Shown here one piece after another: positions 1 to 12,300 of a DNA stretch of 64,000 nt. The stretch comes from Vicia villosa (taxonomy: Eukaryota > Streptophyta > Magnoliopsida > Fabales > Fabaceae). The stretch covers positions 434,001 to 498,000 of the forward strand of contig NW_026705402.1 of the NCBI RefSeq assembly GCF_029867415.1, written 5' to 3'. Under the pieces are notes generated by a model. It ran no database searches. It was not told the DNA's origin and saw only the letters and a program-made list of their open reading frames with translations. The position numbers and the translations under genes are program-made. Numbering within the stretch: the first letter of the stretch is position 1; each line of letters opens with the position of its first letter.

Positions 1-322
1 TCTCATACTCAGCATGAGAGATAGCATTCAGCAAAACAGTCCTACATTTATGATGATTCTTGAAAAGCTTCTTCTGATCATCATCCATTTCTTGCCTGGT
101 AAGCCTTACGCCACTAGCTTTCACTGGATGTTTGTAACCATCCATCAGAAGATCCCATAGTTCACCATCTAGACCAAGAAAGTAACTTTCCAGTTTATCT
201 TTCCAGTATTCAAATTTTTCACCATCAAATACTGGTGGTCTAGTATAACCATTGTTACCATTGTATTGCTCAGTAGAGCCAGATGTAGATGCAGGTGGAT
301 CTGTTGGAATTTGACCAACCAT
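1..322 (-). CDS. Copia gag (UBN2-type), N-terminal 107 codons, partial
   Basis: This is the structural Gag start of the copia element, encoding the capsid protein that packages element RNA. An ATG at 322 (minus) opens a frame with no stop to the window edge. After a short Ser/Thr/Gly-rich leader it has PPVFDGEKFEYWKDKLESYF, the conserved start of plant copia Gag (DUF4219/UBN2 region), then an aromatic/leucine-rich stretch and a lysine-rich stretch. It begins 73 bases after the PBS, as expected. The start was chosen as the first ATG after the PBS in this frame. No frameshift is seen, so this copy may be young. The C-terminal part and pol are outside the window. Confidence 0.85.
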   Translation of the reverse strand, partial: MVGQIPTDPPASTSGSTEQYNGNNGYTRPPVFDGEKFEYWKDKLESYFLGLDGELWDLLMDGYKHPVKASGVRLTRQEMDDDQKKLFKNHHKCRTVLLNAISHAEYE

Positions 323-394
323 CTTTTACTGAAGCGTTTTTCTCTTCCTGAATCTTTTCTAAACACGGTTAAGTGCTTGCACCTTAGAACCGGC

Positions 395-406
395 GCTCTG
401 ATGCCA
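395..406 (-). other. Primer binding site, initiator Met tRNA type
   Basis: The minus strand reads TGGCATCAGAGC. It differs by one base from the classical plant copia PBS TGGTATCAGAGC and sits two bases inside the LTR. Confidence 0.85.
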
Positions 407-408
407 AT

Positions 409-1627
409 TGAAGGATAGAACAACACTTAGAAAGGGGGGGAGGGTTTGAATAAGTGTAGTCTAAAAACTTGAACGATAAAAACAAATTGCACAGTTATTT
501 TTATCCTAGTTCGTTGTTAACTAAACTACTCCAGTCCACCCCCACAGAGTGATTTACCTCACCTGAGGATTTAATCCACTAATCGCAACAGATTACAATG
601 GTTTTCCACTTAGCCCACGACTAAGTCTTCTAGAGTATCCTGATCACAACCTAATCACTCTAGGAACAAATGCTTAGACACAAGCTAAGACTTTCTTAGA
701 GTATCCTGACCACCACGTGATCACTCTAAATACAACTGCTTAGACACAAGCTAAGACTTCCTAGAGTATCCTGATCAACACTTGATCACTCTAGTTACTT
801 ACAAATTAATGTAATCAATTCTAAGAGTATTACAATGCTTCTGAAAAGCTATAATCACAACAGTGATATTTCTCTTAACGTTTAAGCTTAATCTCACTAA
901 TATATTACAACAGCAATGTAGTGAGCTTTGATGAAGATGAAGTTTCTGAGCTTTGAGTTTGAACAGCGTTTCAGCAAGTTAATATTCACAGAATAGGTGT
1001 AGAATTGGTAGCCTTGCTTCTCATCAGAACTTCATACTTATAGGCACTTGAGAAGATGACCGTTGGGAGCATTTAATGCTTTGCGTGTTCCGTACAGCAT
1101 TGCATTTAATGTTTCACGCTTTTGTCAACTACCTCGAGCCTTGTTCACGCTGTGTCTACTGGCATTGCCTTTAATAGCTTCCAACGTTCCTTTTGTCAGT
1201 CAGCGTAGCCTGCCACCTGTACTTTCTTCTGATCTGATGTTTGTGTATACAACGTTTGAATATCATCAGAGTCAAACAGCTTGGTGCATAGCATCTTCTT
1301 GTCTTCTGACCTTGAAGTGCTTCTGAGCGTGATACCATGAGAACTTCAGTGCTTCTGCTTCTGATCTCAAGTTCTTCTGATGCTTCCATAGACCCATGTT
1401 CTGATTCTGCCTTGACCATCTTCTGATGTCTTGCCAGACCATGTTCTGATGTTGCATACTGAACCTTCTGAGACAAAGCTTCTGAGCACTGATTTGTGCA
1501 TACTCTTTATATATTTCCTGAAAAGGAAATTGCAATGTATTAGAGTACCACATTATCTCACACAAAATTCATATCCTTGTTATCATCAAAGCTAAGAATA
1601 TTGATCAGAACAAATCTTGTTCTAACA
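409..1627 (-). repeat. 5' LTR of SIRE-like copia element (1219 bp)
   Basis: The left edge TGAAGG and right edge CTAACA on the plus strand give TG...CA termini on the minus strand. The left edge lies two bases from the PBS. Internal tandem repeats lie at 601-800. The cluster of CTTCTGA motifs between 1200 and 1500 is typical of SIRE LTRs. Confidence 0.8.
601..800. repeat. Minisatellite in the copia LTR, about 68-bp unit, about 3 copies
   Basis: Each unit carries AGAGTATCCTGA, a spacer, TGATCACTCTA, then TGCTTAGACACAAGCTAAGA. Units differ by several substitutions, so the array is not freshly amplified. Confidence 0.8.
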
Positions 1628-2129
1628 CTAACCGCTTCAAGTTTTTTATGGAAAGAAGACTTACCGCTATGATCCATTATTCCGAAGGATGACTTTTAGC
1701 TTCTCTCTATGTTCATCATTCGGTTGGAAGTTAGCTAGAAGCTTCATTTTCCTTGTAAAAGTGGGTTCGAGAGTTCAACCTACTAAAAACTCTTAAGTTT
1801 ATTTAGCACTAAATATTATTTTTTGGTGCATTAATTCAAAAACGTTTCTAAAATGTTTTCAAACTCTAATTTTGTTCCTAAATTTTTTTTCAAACTCAAG
1901 TTTTCTGAAACACGCCATTCACCCCCCCCCCCAATTTCTTGTGTGTGAAGTCACATGCTCAAAAAGTAGCATCATATCTAACTCTTTTTTAAAGACTAAT
2001 TGCCTCAAGAGGAAGATGATTTCCAATAAGAGATCTTTTCTAAAAACAACTCCACCTTTTAATAGTATGAAATTGGAATTATGGAAAGATAGGTTTACAA
2101 TTTTTCTTCTAAGCATTAATTTTTAATTG
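1628..2129. other. Spacer between copia LTR and older copia remnant
   Basis: AT-rich sequence with a C homopolymer at 1921-1931. No coding similarity was recognised. It may be decayed leader of the gag remnant that follows. Confidence 0.4.
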
Positions 2130-2459
2130 TTGCAAACTTTAATCAATTGTCCATTTATTCCTACTCACCATGTAAATTACGAAGTAATAGATAAACTTGA
2201 TTCCCTCTAGACCAAAGAAGAAAAGAGAATATTTGAAATAGATTTCAAAAGTAAAAGCTTTATTAAAATGTCTCTAGATGACACTACATTATTTTATATT
2301 CATCAGTGTAAAACTGCCAAGGAAATGTGGGATACTCTTGAAATAATTTATGGAGTTTCTCCAAGTATCAAACAAGAGGAGATGAACAAACGAGGCTAAG
2401 AAGATGCTAGTCCTAAGTATTTTTCAAAGTTTAGAAAAATTGGAAATTGTATTGGAACG

Positions 2460-3006
2460 TGATCTTACCTGATCAGAGTGGATCGTCACAGTCATCTTCG
2501 ATGGACTTGAAGAATTGGAGGGGGTGTACCTACAAGACACTCTGATTCCAAAGTGAGAAAGAAATTAGAGAGAGAGCAAGCACAAGGTTTATGAGAGAAT
2601 GAATGAATACCCGACCTTCTATTGAAAATGGGTATTTATAGCCCCCAACGCTGGGCCAAGGTTCCCTAATTGGGCCAAATCCAATTGGAGGCCCACATGC
2701 TACGAAATTTCCAGAACCCACTATGTTAGGGTTAAGTCAGCAAGTAACTTCACGTTTTGGATGAGCATGGCGTAGGTTTCGAAGGGAGTTGCCCAAATCC
2801 ATCGCAGTTGGTTTGACCACGTAGTCTTACATGGAGTTGACTTCATAATGGCTACTAGAGGCATTATTGGGCCTGGAGTGATTGGGCCTGTTCGGCCTGG
2901 GCAAGGGATTGGGCCTGGAGTGATTGAGCCTATTCGGCATGGGCAAGGGATTGGGCCTGCTCGGCCTTAATGTAAGTGTTGGGCCTGCTCGGCCCAGACC
3001 AGAACA
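2460..3006 (-). repeat. Solo LTR of a Tat-like gypsy family inside copia gag
   Basis: The 547-bp segment starts TGATCTTACCTGATCAG and ends CCAGAACA, with flanks GAACG and TAACG (4 of 5 match) as a worn target duplication. It is a diverged relative of the LTR at 42853-43476: both share TACCTGATCAG, the GGGTGTACCT box, a reverse-strand TATA region (GGTATTTATAGCCCCCA on plus) and GGGCCT-rich repeats. The minus-strand TATA gives the orientation. Confidence 0.75.
2870..2998. repeat. GGGCCTG-rich short repeats within the solo LTR
   Basis: Repeated motifs of the form TTGGGCCTGGAGTGATTGGGCCT and TTCGGCCTGGGCAAGGGA alternate over about 130 bp in the U3 side of the LTR. Confidence 0.7.
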
Positions 3007-3930
3007 TAACGTTTGTCACTAACTAATATTTAAGAGCTAAGAATTGTAAATCTAATCGAATCCTTAAATCGAAAAAGGGGAACCTTCACAACTTTCATGA
3101 AAAATCCAAGAAGAAGAAAGTTATTGAAAATTTGAATGAGCTAATTCAATTACTTAAATATGAAGATACAAAAACTGAAGAATCAACAACTTCATCAATG
3201 GTCTCCTTTGAAAGAACATACTCAATAGTTGAACAATTTTCACAAGATTCGACATTAAATGAGGGAATCTCATGTGTAAGAAATCATGAAGAAGAAGTAT
3301 ATTCAAGAGAAATCTTTGAAAGAAGAAAATAAGGAGAAAAATCAACCTCGGGGAGAACCGTAAAAGAAACTTCTTTCGACGGAAAAAATAAAGTATGCTT
3401 GAGAGCATCCTACGAGGAAGATAACGTTAAGGTAACTAAACCTTCCTATAAACAATTGTTTAGAATTATTTTTGAGTTGGTTAATAAAATGATAAAATTA
3501 GATAACGCAACTCGGACCTTAAGGAATATTTAAAGGTTTTTGAAGAAAGCAATAAATAGTTAGAAATAACTAAAATTAGAAACTAAAATGAATCTTGTGA
3601 GACTCGTGTCTCGTTTAAAAAGGAAGTAGACGAGTTACATGAAACCTTAGGTAAGTTTATTCAAGGGGAAGAAAAGTTTAACTTGATCCAATCAAGGTAA
3701 AGATCTTCAGTAAATAAAAATGGACTACGGTTAAAAAAGGATAGAAAACTTATTAAAAGTATAGAGAAAAAGAATCGTACAGTTTATAAATGCATAAACT
3801 ACAAAAGAACAAACCATTTAGAGTCATTTTATTTTGATAAATTGAAATTTTTTAAAAGTAATAATCCTAAAGCTTTTGGAAAAACTAATCATCCTGGACC
3901 AGAGAAAATTTGAGTATCAAATGTGAAAGC

Positions 3931-5579
3931 TTAGTGTGTTTTGTAGGTATGCTTTGCAGCACAATGTCTTAGCTTACATTAAATCAAGATTTACAAGGCA
4001 AAAGTAGTATACTTTTAAGAATACAATGATTTAAAGCCTTTGATCCAAGAATGTATGATGGTCAAAGAAAATGTTGTTGAGGGTGTCTCAACATTTATGA
4101 TCCTTAGTGATCAGTTAACCTCATAGTACATTGAGTGTACATATTTATAATGGATTTATCCATCTCGTTGTTTTTACCAACGCTCGCATCCAACGATACA
4201 TAGAGGAGGACATACCATAATATGATTGGTGTTCCCATTAAAGGTAAAGTTTTATCTAAGCCTCTTAATAATTAGAGGTAGTACACTATTTTAAGGTTTA
4301 AATGATCGGAAAATTCGATTAATCCTTTAAAAATAGTGGTTTTAATTTTGATCATCTCAATAAATTTTATTTACTAACAAAAAAGATAAGATTCTGAGTG
4401 TTTTATAGAAAGGAGGTGCAAACGAAGGTTGAATAGAGGTGTAGAAAAGTGATAAAATTAGCACAAGGACCAAAATGCACCAAGAAGACTCATGAATGAA
4501 AATAATTGGTATATTACGGAAATCGATTGGAAGAGCTTGGCGCAAATATCTTCAGATCAAATCCAAGCCAAACCCGTGATACAAGGCAATCAACTATCAA
4601 CATTGATGATGAAAGTTCAAAATCCATAAATATTTGATAAACCAATCGATTGGAGCTCTTAGCTAATTGATTGGCACACTCAATTTGGAAAGATTTTGTT
4701 TTGATTTTCAATCAGCAAAATATCCATTAATTTCTTGTCAGAACTACACGGTCAAAATCATTAGAAGGGTCACCATAAATAGGTATTCATCCTTCACTTC
4801 TTTGCATTGCATATTTTCTTTCAAATCTAGTGAGTGTGAGATTATTTTCTCAAAATTATCATGGCTCCCAAAAATTTAAGCTTTTCAACTAGCTTGTTCC
4901 TAATTTATTCACCATCAAGCAACAAGAAGTGAGATTTTACTAAAAGTTCTCCAACCAAACCCTTCTAAGGTTTCACACCTGGGATTCAAAAGCCTTTAGA
5001 CATTGTGAGTTCTTTAAAACATTTAAAGAGTTTAACCTATCCACCTTTATCTACATCCCCTAAAGAAAAGTTTATCCATCATTAGTTAATATGTTCTTCT
5101 CAAATCTCAACCTCACTGATGAAATAGTACACTCTGAAGTAAAAAGGAATATGATAATTCTGTTAGTAGAAGAGTTTGGAAAATTTTAGATCTTCATTAT
5201 GAAGATATCATCCTTGAATATAAAGATAAAGGATACAAGTTCAATAACAAGACTGTTGCATCCTCTCTTATAGAGAACTCATCACCCTTCATACCAAATC
5301 CATTCATTTATGGATACATCCCAAGAAAAAGAAACTTTAGTTTCATAACCCGATTCGATGTTGAAGTTGTATGGATAATAGAAAACAAAATCAAGGTGAA
5401 CTAGGAAAAACAAGTAATCGAATACATGGGGGGAAGTAAGAAAAGAAGTATGTTTTCCATATGGTAATCTGATCACAAAAATTATAGAGCACAACAGGTA
5501 ATAACTTCTTGCTCGTAACTTCGATTTAGGTGATCCTATAATTTTCGGAAAGCTTGCCAAAATTCCTTCAATTTGCATA
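3931..5579. other. AT-rich intergenic DNA without recognisable gene
   Basis: No coding similarity was recognised on either strand. The words AATCGATTGG and CAATTGATTGG recur around 4518-4675. They resemble the CAATCGATTG words near 6050-6160 and suggest common repeat ancestry. Confidence 0.4.
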
Positions 5580-6347
5580 TAAATTTTGTTGCTTGCATGT
5601 CTGTATTGAAGGAGATAAACGTGATTGAAGTTTGGGATTTCATGCTGAAAGTGGGTATTAAAGAGCTACAGATTTGATGGACTTTGAAGTGGAATTTTGT
5701 CTAAGCATGAAACTCAATAAATTTTTTATCATCGTCTTAACCTCCTTTGATGCAAGGTGAGTTCCATTAGATAAGACTTAGGTAGGAAATTGGGAACAAT
5801 TATATGCGTGGGATTAGATTGGGATTGAATCCTTGCATGTGTGACTAATTGTTGAAAATTGGGAGTTATTATGAGATGAACATGAATTGCATGCTTGATT
5901 GATCCATGAATTTATGTTTTAAAATGTCAATTGCATGTTTCTACGGTCAAAATTACTTAGGTTTCATTTGGGAAGACTTAGGGTATGAGTAAAATACCTT
6001 TGGATTGATTTTATGCAAGAAATATGTCATTTTTGGCTTTGGTTCAGTAAGCAATCGATTTCTGTAGTGGTGCAATCGATTTCTCACTGTGAAAAATGTG
6101 TTTTTTCTTCTTTTTAGCAGTGCAATCGATTGCACTAGTGGTGCAATCGATTGCTCACTAATTAAAAATGATATTTTATTATTTCGACCATAACTTGAGT
6201 TTTACAACTCGAAATGAAGCTCGGTCAGAAGCGTTGGAAAGGTATTTTAATGCTCTTTAAGAATATGTTTAAATATAATGCATTTAGTTCAGTTATGGAA
6301 TATGATAAGTGAATGCCTAATGGTATGATATGATCACTTATGTTACT

Positions 6348-6569
6348 TGTATGTATGTATGTATGTATGTATGTATGTATGTATGTATGTATGTATGTAT
6401 GTATGTATGTATGTATGTATGTATGTATGTATGTATGTATGTATGTATGTATGTATGTATGTATGTATGTATGTATGTATGTATGTATGTATGCATGTAT
6501 GTATGTATGTATGTATGTATGTATGTATGTATGTATGTATGTATGTATGTATGTATGTATGTATGTATG
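6348..6569. repeat. (ATGT)n tetranucleotide microsatellite, about 55 units
   Basis: An almost perfect run of about 222 bp with a single T-to-C interruption near 6494. It gives period-4 open frames in every register on both strands that are not genes. Confidence 0.98.
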
Positions 6570-6637
6570 CAAAGGAAGTGCATTATGTTAATATGTTATG
6601 TTTACATGCCTTATTTTCTGATTTTATTGTGTTGTGA

Positions 6638-6870
6638 AGTACTGATAGGGCAAACCTAGCATGACACTCAATTTAGGAAAATTATGTGTGCTAATGAGAG
6701 TACTAATAGGGTAAACCTTGCATGTCATCCAGTTTAGGTGAATCATGTTTACTTATGAGGAGCACTGATAGGGCAAACCTGACATGACACCCTGTTTAGG
6801 AGAATCATGTGTGCTAATGAGAGTACTGACTGGGGAAACATGGCATGTTATCCAGTTTAGGCCAATCTTG
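6638..6870. repeat. Tandem array, about 62-bp unit, four diverged copies
   Basis: Each unit reads roughly GTACTGATAGGGCAAACCT, GCATGACA, a CAGTTTAGG-type word, AATCATGTGTG and CTAATGAGA. Copies begin near 6638, 6700, 6762 and 6824. Confidence 0.8.
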
Positions 6871-7861
6871 TGTTCCACTCATTGTATGCTTGAATCGGAG
6901 CAGACCTGGCTACTAAGTCGTACACACCTGAGCTATCATTGTGGTGTACTAATGAAGGTCTTGTTAATGGTGAGCCTCCAATGGATAAAACATTTGTGTT
7001 CTTGGTATGATGGGGTTGCAATGTCATGTAGGCAATATCGCTTCGGTTTAACTCACCTCTAGTGGTACAACATAGGCAATGTCATTATGCTTTTACTCGA
7101 TGGGCTTGTACTGACATGTAGGTGTTTTCGCATTTGGTTAATCGCCTGCATATATGATTAATGGGGGTAGTGACACCACATAGGAAGTCATTGCAATAAA
7201 TCGTCACGGATAAGGTTGTGTAGCCAAGTAGGCGTCAATTACATTGTCTTCATCGGATTCATTGTACGGTGGTCTTGTGCAAGTCTCTTGACACGATGTA
7301 TAGGGGTAACTCACCGAAGGTGATTGAGGCATTAACGTGCTTCTGGATTCCTCGTACACAGTACGGGTCTGCATACTTGTGTGTTTTGTTTGTGTGCTTA
7401 TTGTTATCTCATTGGTTAATTATGGCACTTCCAATGACGATATTATCTCATATGTGTATTTGTACCCGACTGTGGGGGAAAACCTTAGATCCACGGTGGA
7501 TCCGTTTTGAATGCATGCAACTTGTAGAACCGAGTGAACCCATAAGATAGGGGAACTTTCTGAGAGTTAGTAATCTCACCCCAATCCTCTTAAATTTTTT
7601 TCAGGAACAGGTTAGAAGTAGAATAATCGTTAGATGGTTCACATTGAAGATTGTGGACGAGCAGATGGGAGGATTACCTCAACAAATATTATCTTTCTGA
7701 TGTGTATTGTTATATACAAGCTAATTTATACATTTTATCTGAAGAGTTAATTTGTATATGATTTTAATTTTTGTCATTTTCCGCTTATGCATGTTTCTTG
7801 TACCATTTTTAACATCATACATATTATTCTAGACATATATGTATAATTAGTTCCATAAACA

Positions 7862-8476
7862 ATTAGTTCATTCATCAACTAGATGTGAACAATGCTTTTA
7901 TTCATGGTGATCTCCAAGAAGAAGTTTACATGTTCATTCCTCTTGGTATCAATCTTCCAAGGCAAAATTAAGTGTGCAAGCTCAAAAAAAATTATATGGC
8001 CATTAGCAAGCCAACAGAAAATGGCATGAAAATCTCACTTCAATACTTATTCATAATGGTTACACAAGCCAATGCAAACCATTCCTTGTTCACTAAGAAC
8101 GAAGATCAATATCGGGTCAATGCTTCTTCTTAGGCAAGTCTCTCATTTTTTGTTCACAAAGAAGCAATTGACTATTTTCAGATCATATTCAGAAGGTGAA
8201 TATCATACATTAGCTACAACAACATGTGAGCTCCAATGGCTTTTGAATTTGCTTGAAGATCTCAATACTAATTCCTCCAAGCTACATGTTATATACTGTG
8301 ACAACCTTAGTGTACTTCACGTTGACGCGAATCCCGTGTTCCATAAGCGCACTAAACATTTGGAAATTGATTGCCATCTTATTCGTGAAAAACTCCAAGT
8401 TAGCATCCTCAAACTCTTGCTTGTTTCCTCTAAAGATCATATTGAATATTTCTTCACTAAACCACTCTTATCATAA
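7862..8476 (+). pseudogene. Decayed Ty1/copia pol: reverse transcriptase and RNase H pieces
   Basis: From 7870 the plus strand encodes the RT motif [20 protein letters not shown], then breaks. From about 8150 it encodes the copia RNase H end, with SEGEYHTLATTTCELQWLL (normally SSAEAEYRAL), YCDNLSVLHVDANPVFHKRT, KHLEIDCHLIREKL and a terminal IEYFFTKPL (normally ADIFTKPL). Most of RT between the two pieces is missing, so this is an internally deleted remnant. The RNase H part keeps an open frame of 134 codons, but it lacks a proper start and the rest of pol. Confidence 0.85.
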
Positions 8477-9311
8477 CCATTCCACTTGTTACTATCCAAT
8501 TTAGGGATGATAGATATTTATCCTCCAACTTGTAGGGGTATAACACTCAAGGAAAATGAATATAAAATAGTTACAAGTTGGTTATGCTAATAACAAATTT
8601 GTTAGTTGAACTTTTCCTTTATAGATGGTAGTTAATTGATTAGATTACTAGTTTTCCTCGTTTAGCTAATGATAATAAAAAATGCGACAAATAATAAAAA
8701 AAAATCATTTAGATGGTAGAGCAATTCCAATTCCTTCTTTGTCGATCGGAGATTCCGGTGCCAAGAGTTCAGATATGCATTTTGAAAAAAAAATCATGAG
8801 TCTTACTCCTGCAACACAATTTTCTATCCAAAATAAAGAGTGTGGAACATCAACATTCAACGTTATTAAATTATTAATCATTACCGTATTTAGGAGATAA
8901 GGTGCAGCCAGAAAGTAAAGCAAGAGAAAAGATATAAAGTTTGTTTAAAAAGAATAAAAAGGAAAACAAAAAGATACATTAATAAAAAGGGTAACAATGT
9001 AAAAATAATCAAAGCGTGGGAGAGAAAAAAACGCGAAACAACAAATTTTGATTTACCCATCTCACCCCCAACTAGCACAACATTGTGTTACAAGCACTTT
9101 GTCAAAACAGGGATATATACGTCATTTCCAGAAAACTGATTCCCATTTCTATAATTCTGTTGAACCTTCCCACTTAGTAGTGCTTCTTACCTTCACTCAC
9201 TCACACACACTCACTCGCATCAAAAACAGTGTAACAGTAACTACCAAAAAAAAAAAAGAAGAAGAAGAAGAAAAAGAGTTTCGCACTCTTTGAAAGCTTC
9301 TCGCTTTCTCA
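8477..9311 (+). promoter_or_regulatory. Spacer, promoter and 5' UTR region of the SHOU4-like gene
   Basis: The end of the copia remnant fades at about 8480-8690. The rest is AT-rich, with an ACTCACAC/CT-rich stretch at 9193-9220 and an A/GAA-rich run at 9246-9277 just ahead of the ATG, as in many plant leaders. No clear TATA box was fixed. Confidence 0.45.
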
Positions 9312-12300
9312 ATGGGGACTCGAATCCCTTCGCATCAGTTAAGCAGTGGACTCTATGTCTCGGGTCGACCCGAACAGCCGAAGGAGCGGTTACCGACAAT
9401 GTCGTCGCGTTCTGTTCCGTACACCGGCGGTGACCCGAAGAAATCCGGTGAGCTTGGTAAAATGCTTGATATTCCGGGATTGGATCCCAAATCTTCTTCC
9501 TCGACCCACAACAGTGGCGGCCAGGCGAGATCCAGGCCGAACTCGGGTCCAATTGGGAGGAACAGCGGTTCGGGTCAAATTGGGAGGAATAGCGGTTCGG
9601 GTAATATTTCGAGGAAATCAACTGGCTCTGGACCGATAGCGTTGCAGCCGACTGGGTTGATAACGTCGGGGCCAGTGGGATCCGGTCCGATTAATGTGAG
9701 TAGGCGGTCGGGTCAGCTGGAGCAACCCGGTTCGGTTGGGGGTGGGAAGGCGGTTTATGGTTCGGCGGTGACGAGTTTGGGCGATGAAGTGAAAGTTGGG
9801 TTTAGGGTTTCGAGGTCGGTGGTGTGGATTTTTATGGTGGTGGTTGCAATGTGTTTGCTTGTTGGTGTGTTTTTGATGGTGGCTGTGAAGAAGGCTGTGA
9901 TCTTGTTTGCACTTGGAGGGGTTATTGTGCCTGTTGTTGTTTTGATTACTTGGAATTGTGTTTGGGGAAGAAAAGGACTTTTAGGGTTTGTTAAAAGGTA
10001 CCCTGATGCTGAACTTAGAGGTGCCACTGATGGACAGTATGTTAAGGTTACTGGGGTAATTCTCTTTTGCAGAATCATCATAATTTTGATAAAATAATTT
10101 ATTAATCTTTGGTATCTTATTTTTTAATGTTCACATTGTTTATGTTTAATTTTGGTCACACTTTCTATTCTTGGAGCGTGTGTGTGGAGAGGTTGGTTTG
10201 TTTATTATATTCAAATAATTTATTAATTTGTTGTTAGGTATGAGATTTTCTTGGTATGGGTTTGATACTAATATATGATGGGGAATGAATTTGTCTTGAT
10301 GTTTGATTGAGACTTTTCGTTTGTAGTTGACCAATACATGGATGGCTCTATCTATGTAGGGGTTGCTGGAATGTCCAATATCAGTATTTAAGCTACTGAA
10401 TTTTGCTTTTGGTAAAAAAGCATAGCCAGTAAATGATGTTTATAATGTATAGATTTGCTCTATTATTGGTATTACAAAAATCATGACTTGAAAGGGGGCA
10501 ATGTTTTTCTTATTCCACTTAAAGGGGTGATTATGGTGACTACTTGAATTAGGCGTGTAGATGATGTTAAGGAATGATAATGTTGTTTGATGTGCATTTA
10601 TGTGGTCAATTTAACTAAATAAGGATCAGATATTTGCTTCTCTAAGAATGTTATAATTAGGAAGCTTTTTGCTTTGTTACCAAAAATGCATGCCATGTCA
10701 TAAGAAAAGATCTGAAGATTCTTTGATTAGGAGAGTAGATCAGGTGGAGAGGAGTCAAATAGAAGTAGAGGAAAACTTAGAAAAACTATAAGAGAAGTTA
10801 TTTAGAAAGATATAGAGATTAATGATCTGGATAGAACATTATGACGAAAGTTGGTCCATGTAGCCGACCGCATTTAGCGGGATAAGGCTTGGTTGTTGTG
10901 GTACCAGAAATGCATGCCATGTGAAAAAAATTGTTTTACAAATTAAGTTATTAACATTGGCTTTATGGGTTCTGTTGTTTTGTGATATTTTGGGGAAGTT
11001 CACATTGCTGTAGAATTGAATGGCATTTATGTAATCATTTTTGAATTACTCTTCACACCTAATATTTTCATGTGGCCATTTAAGTAGCATGTTGCAGGAA
11101 AAAAATCCTTTGCTAGACATTTTTGAATTACGTTCTTAGTTGTTTTTGTCAATGAAGCACATAAACGAACATCGAACATGACAGTTGTAATTATTTAAGA
11201 AAATTAATTAATTGAATGCAATGACATGATTTTTTGTTGTGACGGACACCAAACACTGGACACGCTTTCGATCAAAGGCATTAGTGCTGCAGATGTTTTA
11301 TCTTATTTCTTGAATAGGATGTACTCACATACTCTTAATTCTCATTTGATTTCTTTATATTAGCATTGTGAAGTACTCAAAAGGGATTCGTCTGTTTGGG
11401 TTGATCATTATGTCCTATACTGCATTCTATGCGTGTTTGTCCTATGAGTCATATGGTCATGTTCCATACATTTTGTTCCTCCCTAAAAACTGCAAGCTTT
11501 TACTGTCTTATATGGCACTTTCTTTTAAACACCTTATATGGCACTGTTTCCTTATCAATATAGTTTTGTCTTTTGGAAATTATTATTAGTTAAAGTGGCA
11601 CTAATGGTTGTTTTACAACAGTCCCCAAAGGGATTTGAACTTATTCCATTGAGATTACAAGGTCAAACTCCTAACTGTTGAGCTGACACCTTATTGTTAT
11701 AGTTCTGGAGTGATATAAGTGAGAACTATAGACTTCAATAGCGTTGGCTGGAGGGGAAGAACTTGGCATGACTCTATTGTATTGTATATTTTTATACTTA
11801 TTTTTTTTCCCCTTTCTGTAGGTTGTAACTTGTGGCAGTATTCCTTTGGAGTCATCTTATCAAAGAGTATCTAGATGTGTATATGTCTCCACAGAGTTAT
11901 ATGAATATAAAGGATGGGGTGGAAAATCAGCAAATCCTAAACACCGATGCCTCACTTGGGGTTCTAGATACTCTGAGGTTAGTTTGTTTGACTACTTTAA
12001 TGATACTTTATGTGTGTACTGATACGGGAGGATTGTACTCAATTTGATAAGAGTCCGGCGTCACGGATACCAATAGACCTTTGTTAATTCAAATGACAGC
12101 CATAATATAAAATGACGAGATGCTTAAGGAATAATAATTAAATTTAGGTAAGATATTGTTTAGAAGCCTAAATATAAGGAGACTTTATATCTCAGGACAG
12201 TATCCGATTCCTTGAGAATTGGGTATCAACCATTACTAGCAAGCTTGCAAGCTATTTTTCAATTCTTTATCTTGGGGTGTCGTGTCAGTTGATTGTAAAG

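Larger units (their letters stand above)
1..1627 (-). mobile_element. SIRE/Maximus-like Ty1/copia retrotransposon, 5' end only
   Basis: On the minus strand this reads 5' LTR (1627 down to 409), a two-base spacer, an initiator-Met-tRNA-type primer binding site, a short leader, then the start of gag, which leaves the window at base 1. The LTR begins TGTTAGAACAAG and ends CCTTCA. The order LTR-PBS-gag fixes the orientation, and the long AT-rich LTR with an internal minisatellite fits the SIRE/Maximus lineage of legumes. The rest of the element and its second LTR lie outside, so target duplication and age cannot be judged. Confidence 0.85.
2130..3930 (+). pseudogene. Decayed Ty1/copia gag, split by a solo LTR
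   Basis: Plus-strand pieces at about 2130-2459 and 3012-3930 translate, with many stops and frame changes, into UBN2-type copia Gag. The piece around 2250-2390 shows FIKMSLDDTTLFYIHQCKTA followed by the typical AKEMWDTLE block. The piece after the insertion is Lys/Glu-rich and ends near 3790-3830 in a zinc-knuckle remnant (C-x2-Y-x4-H) with its second Cys changed. Similar but better preserved Gag sequence is found at 40556-41150. It is not a functional gene. Confidence 0.7.
5580..7860. repeat. LTR/UTR-like repetitive block, probably gypsy-derived
   Basis: The block contains several AATCGATT words (6050-6160), a ...CGACCATAACTTGAGTTTT... stretch of the kind seen in plant gypsy LTRs, a long ATGT microsatellite and a degenerate 60-bp tandem array. 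No protein domain was recognised. Its boundaries and lineage are a guess from texture. Confidence 0.35.

Noticed and set aside
6225..6659. Long open frames on both strands made of Tyr-Val-Cys-Met or His-Thr-Tyr-Ile repeats
   Set aside because: They are the forced translation of the (ATGT)n microsatellite; period four gives open frames in all registers.
11600..11692. A tRNA gene on the minus strand
   Set aside because: A- and B-box-like words are present, but no acceptor stem or anticodon arm closes; a SINE head fits better.
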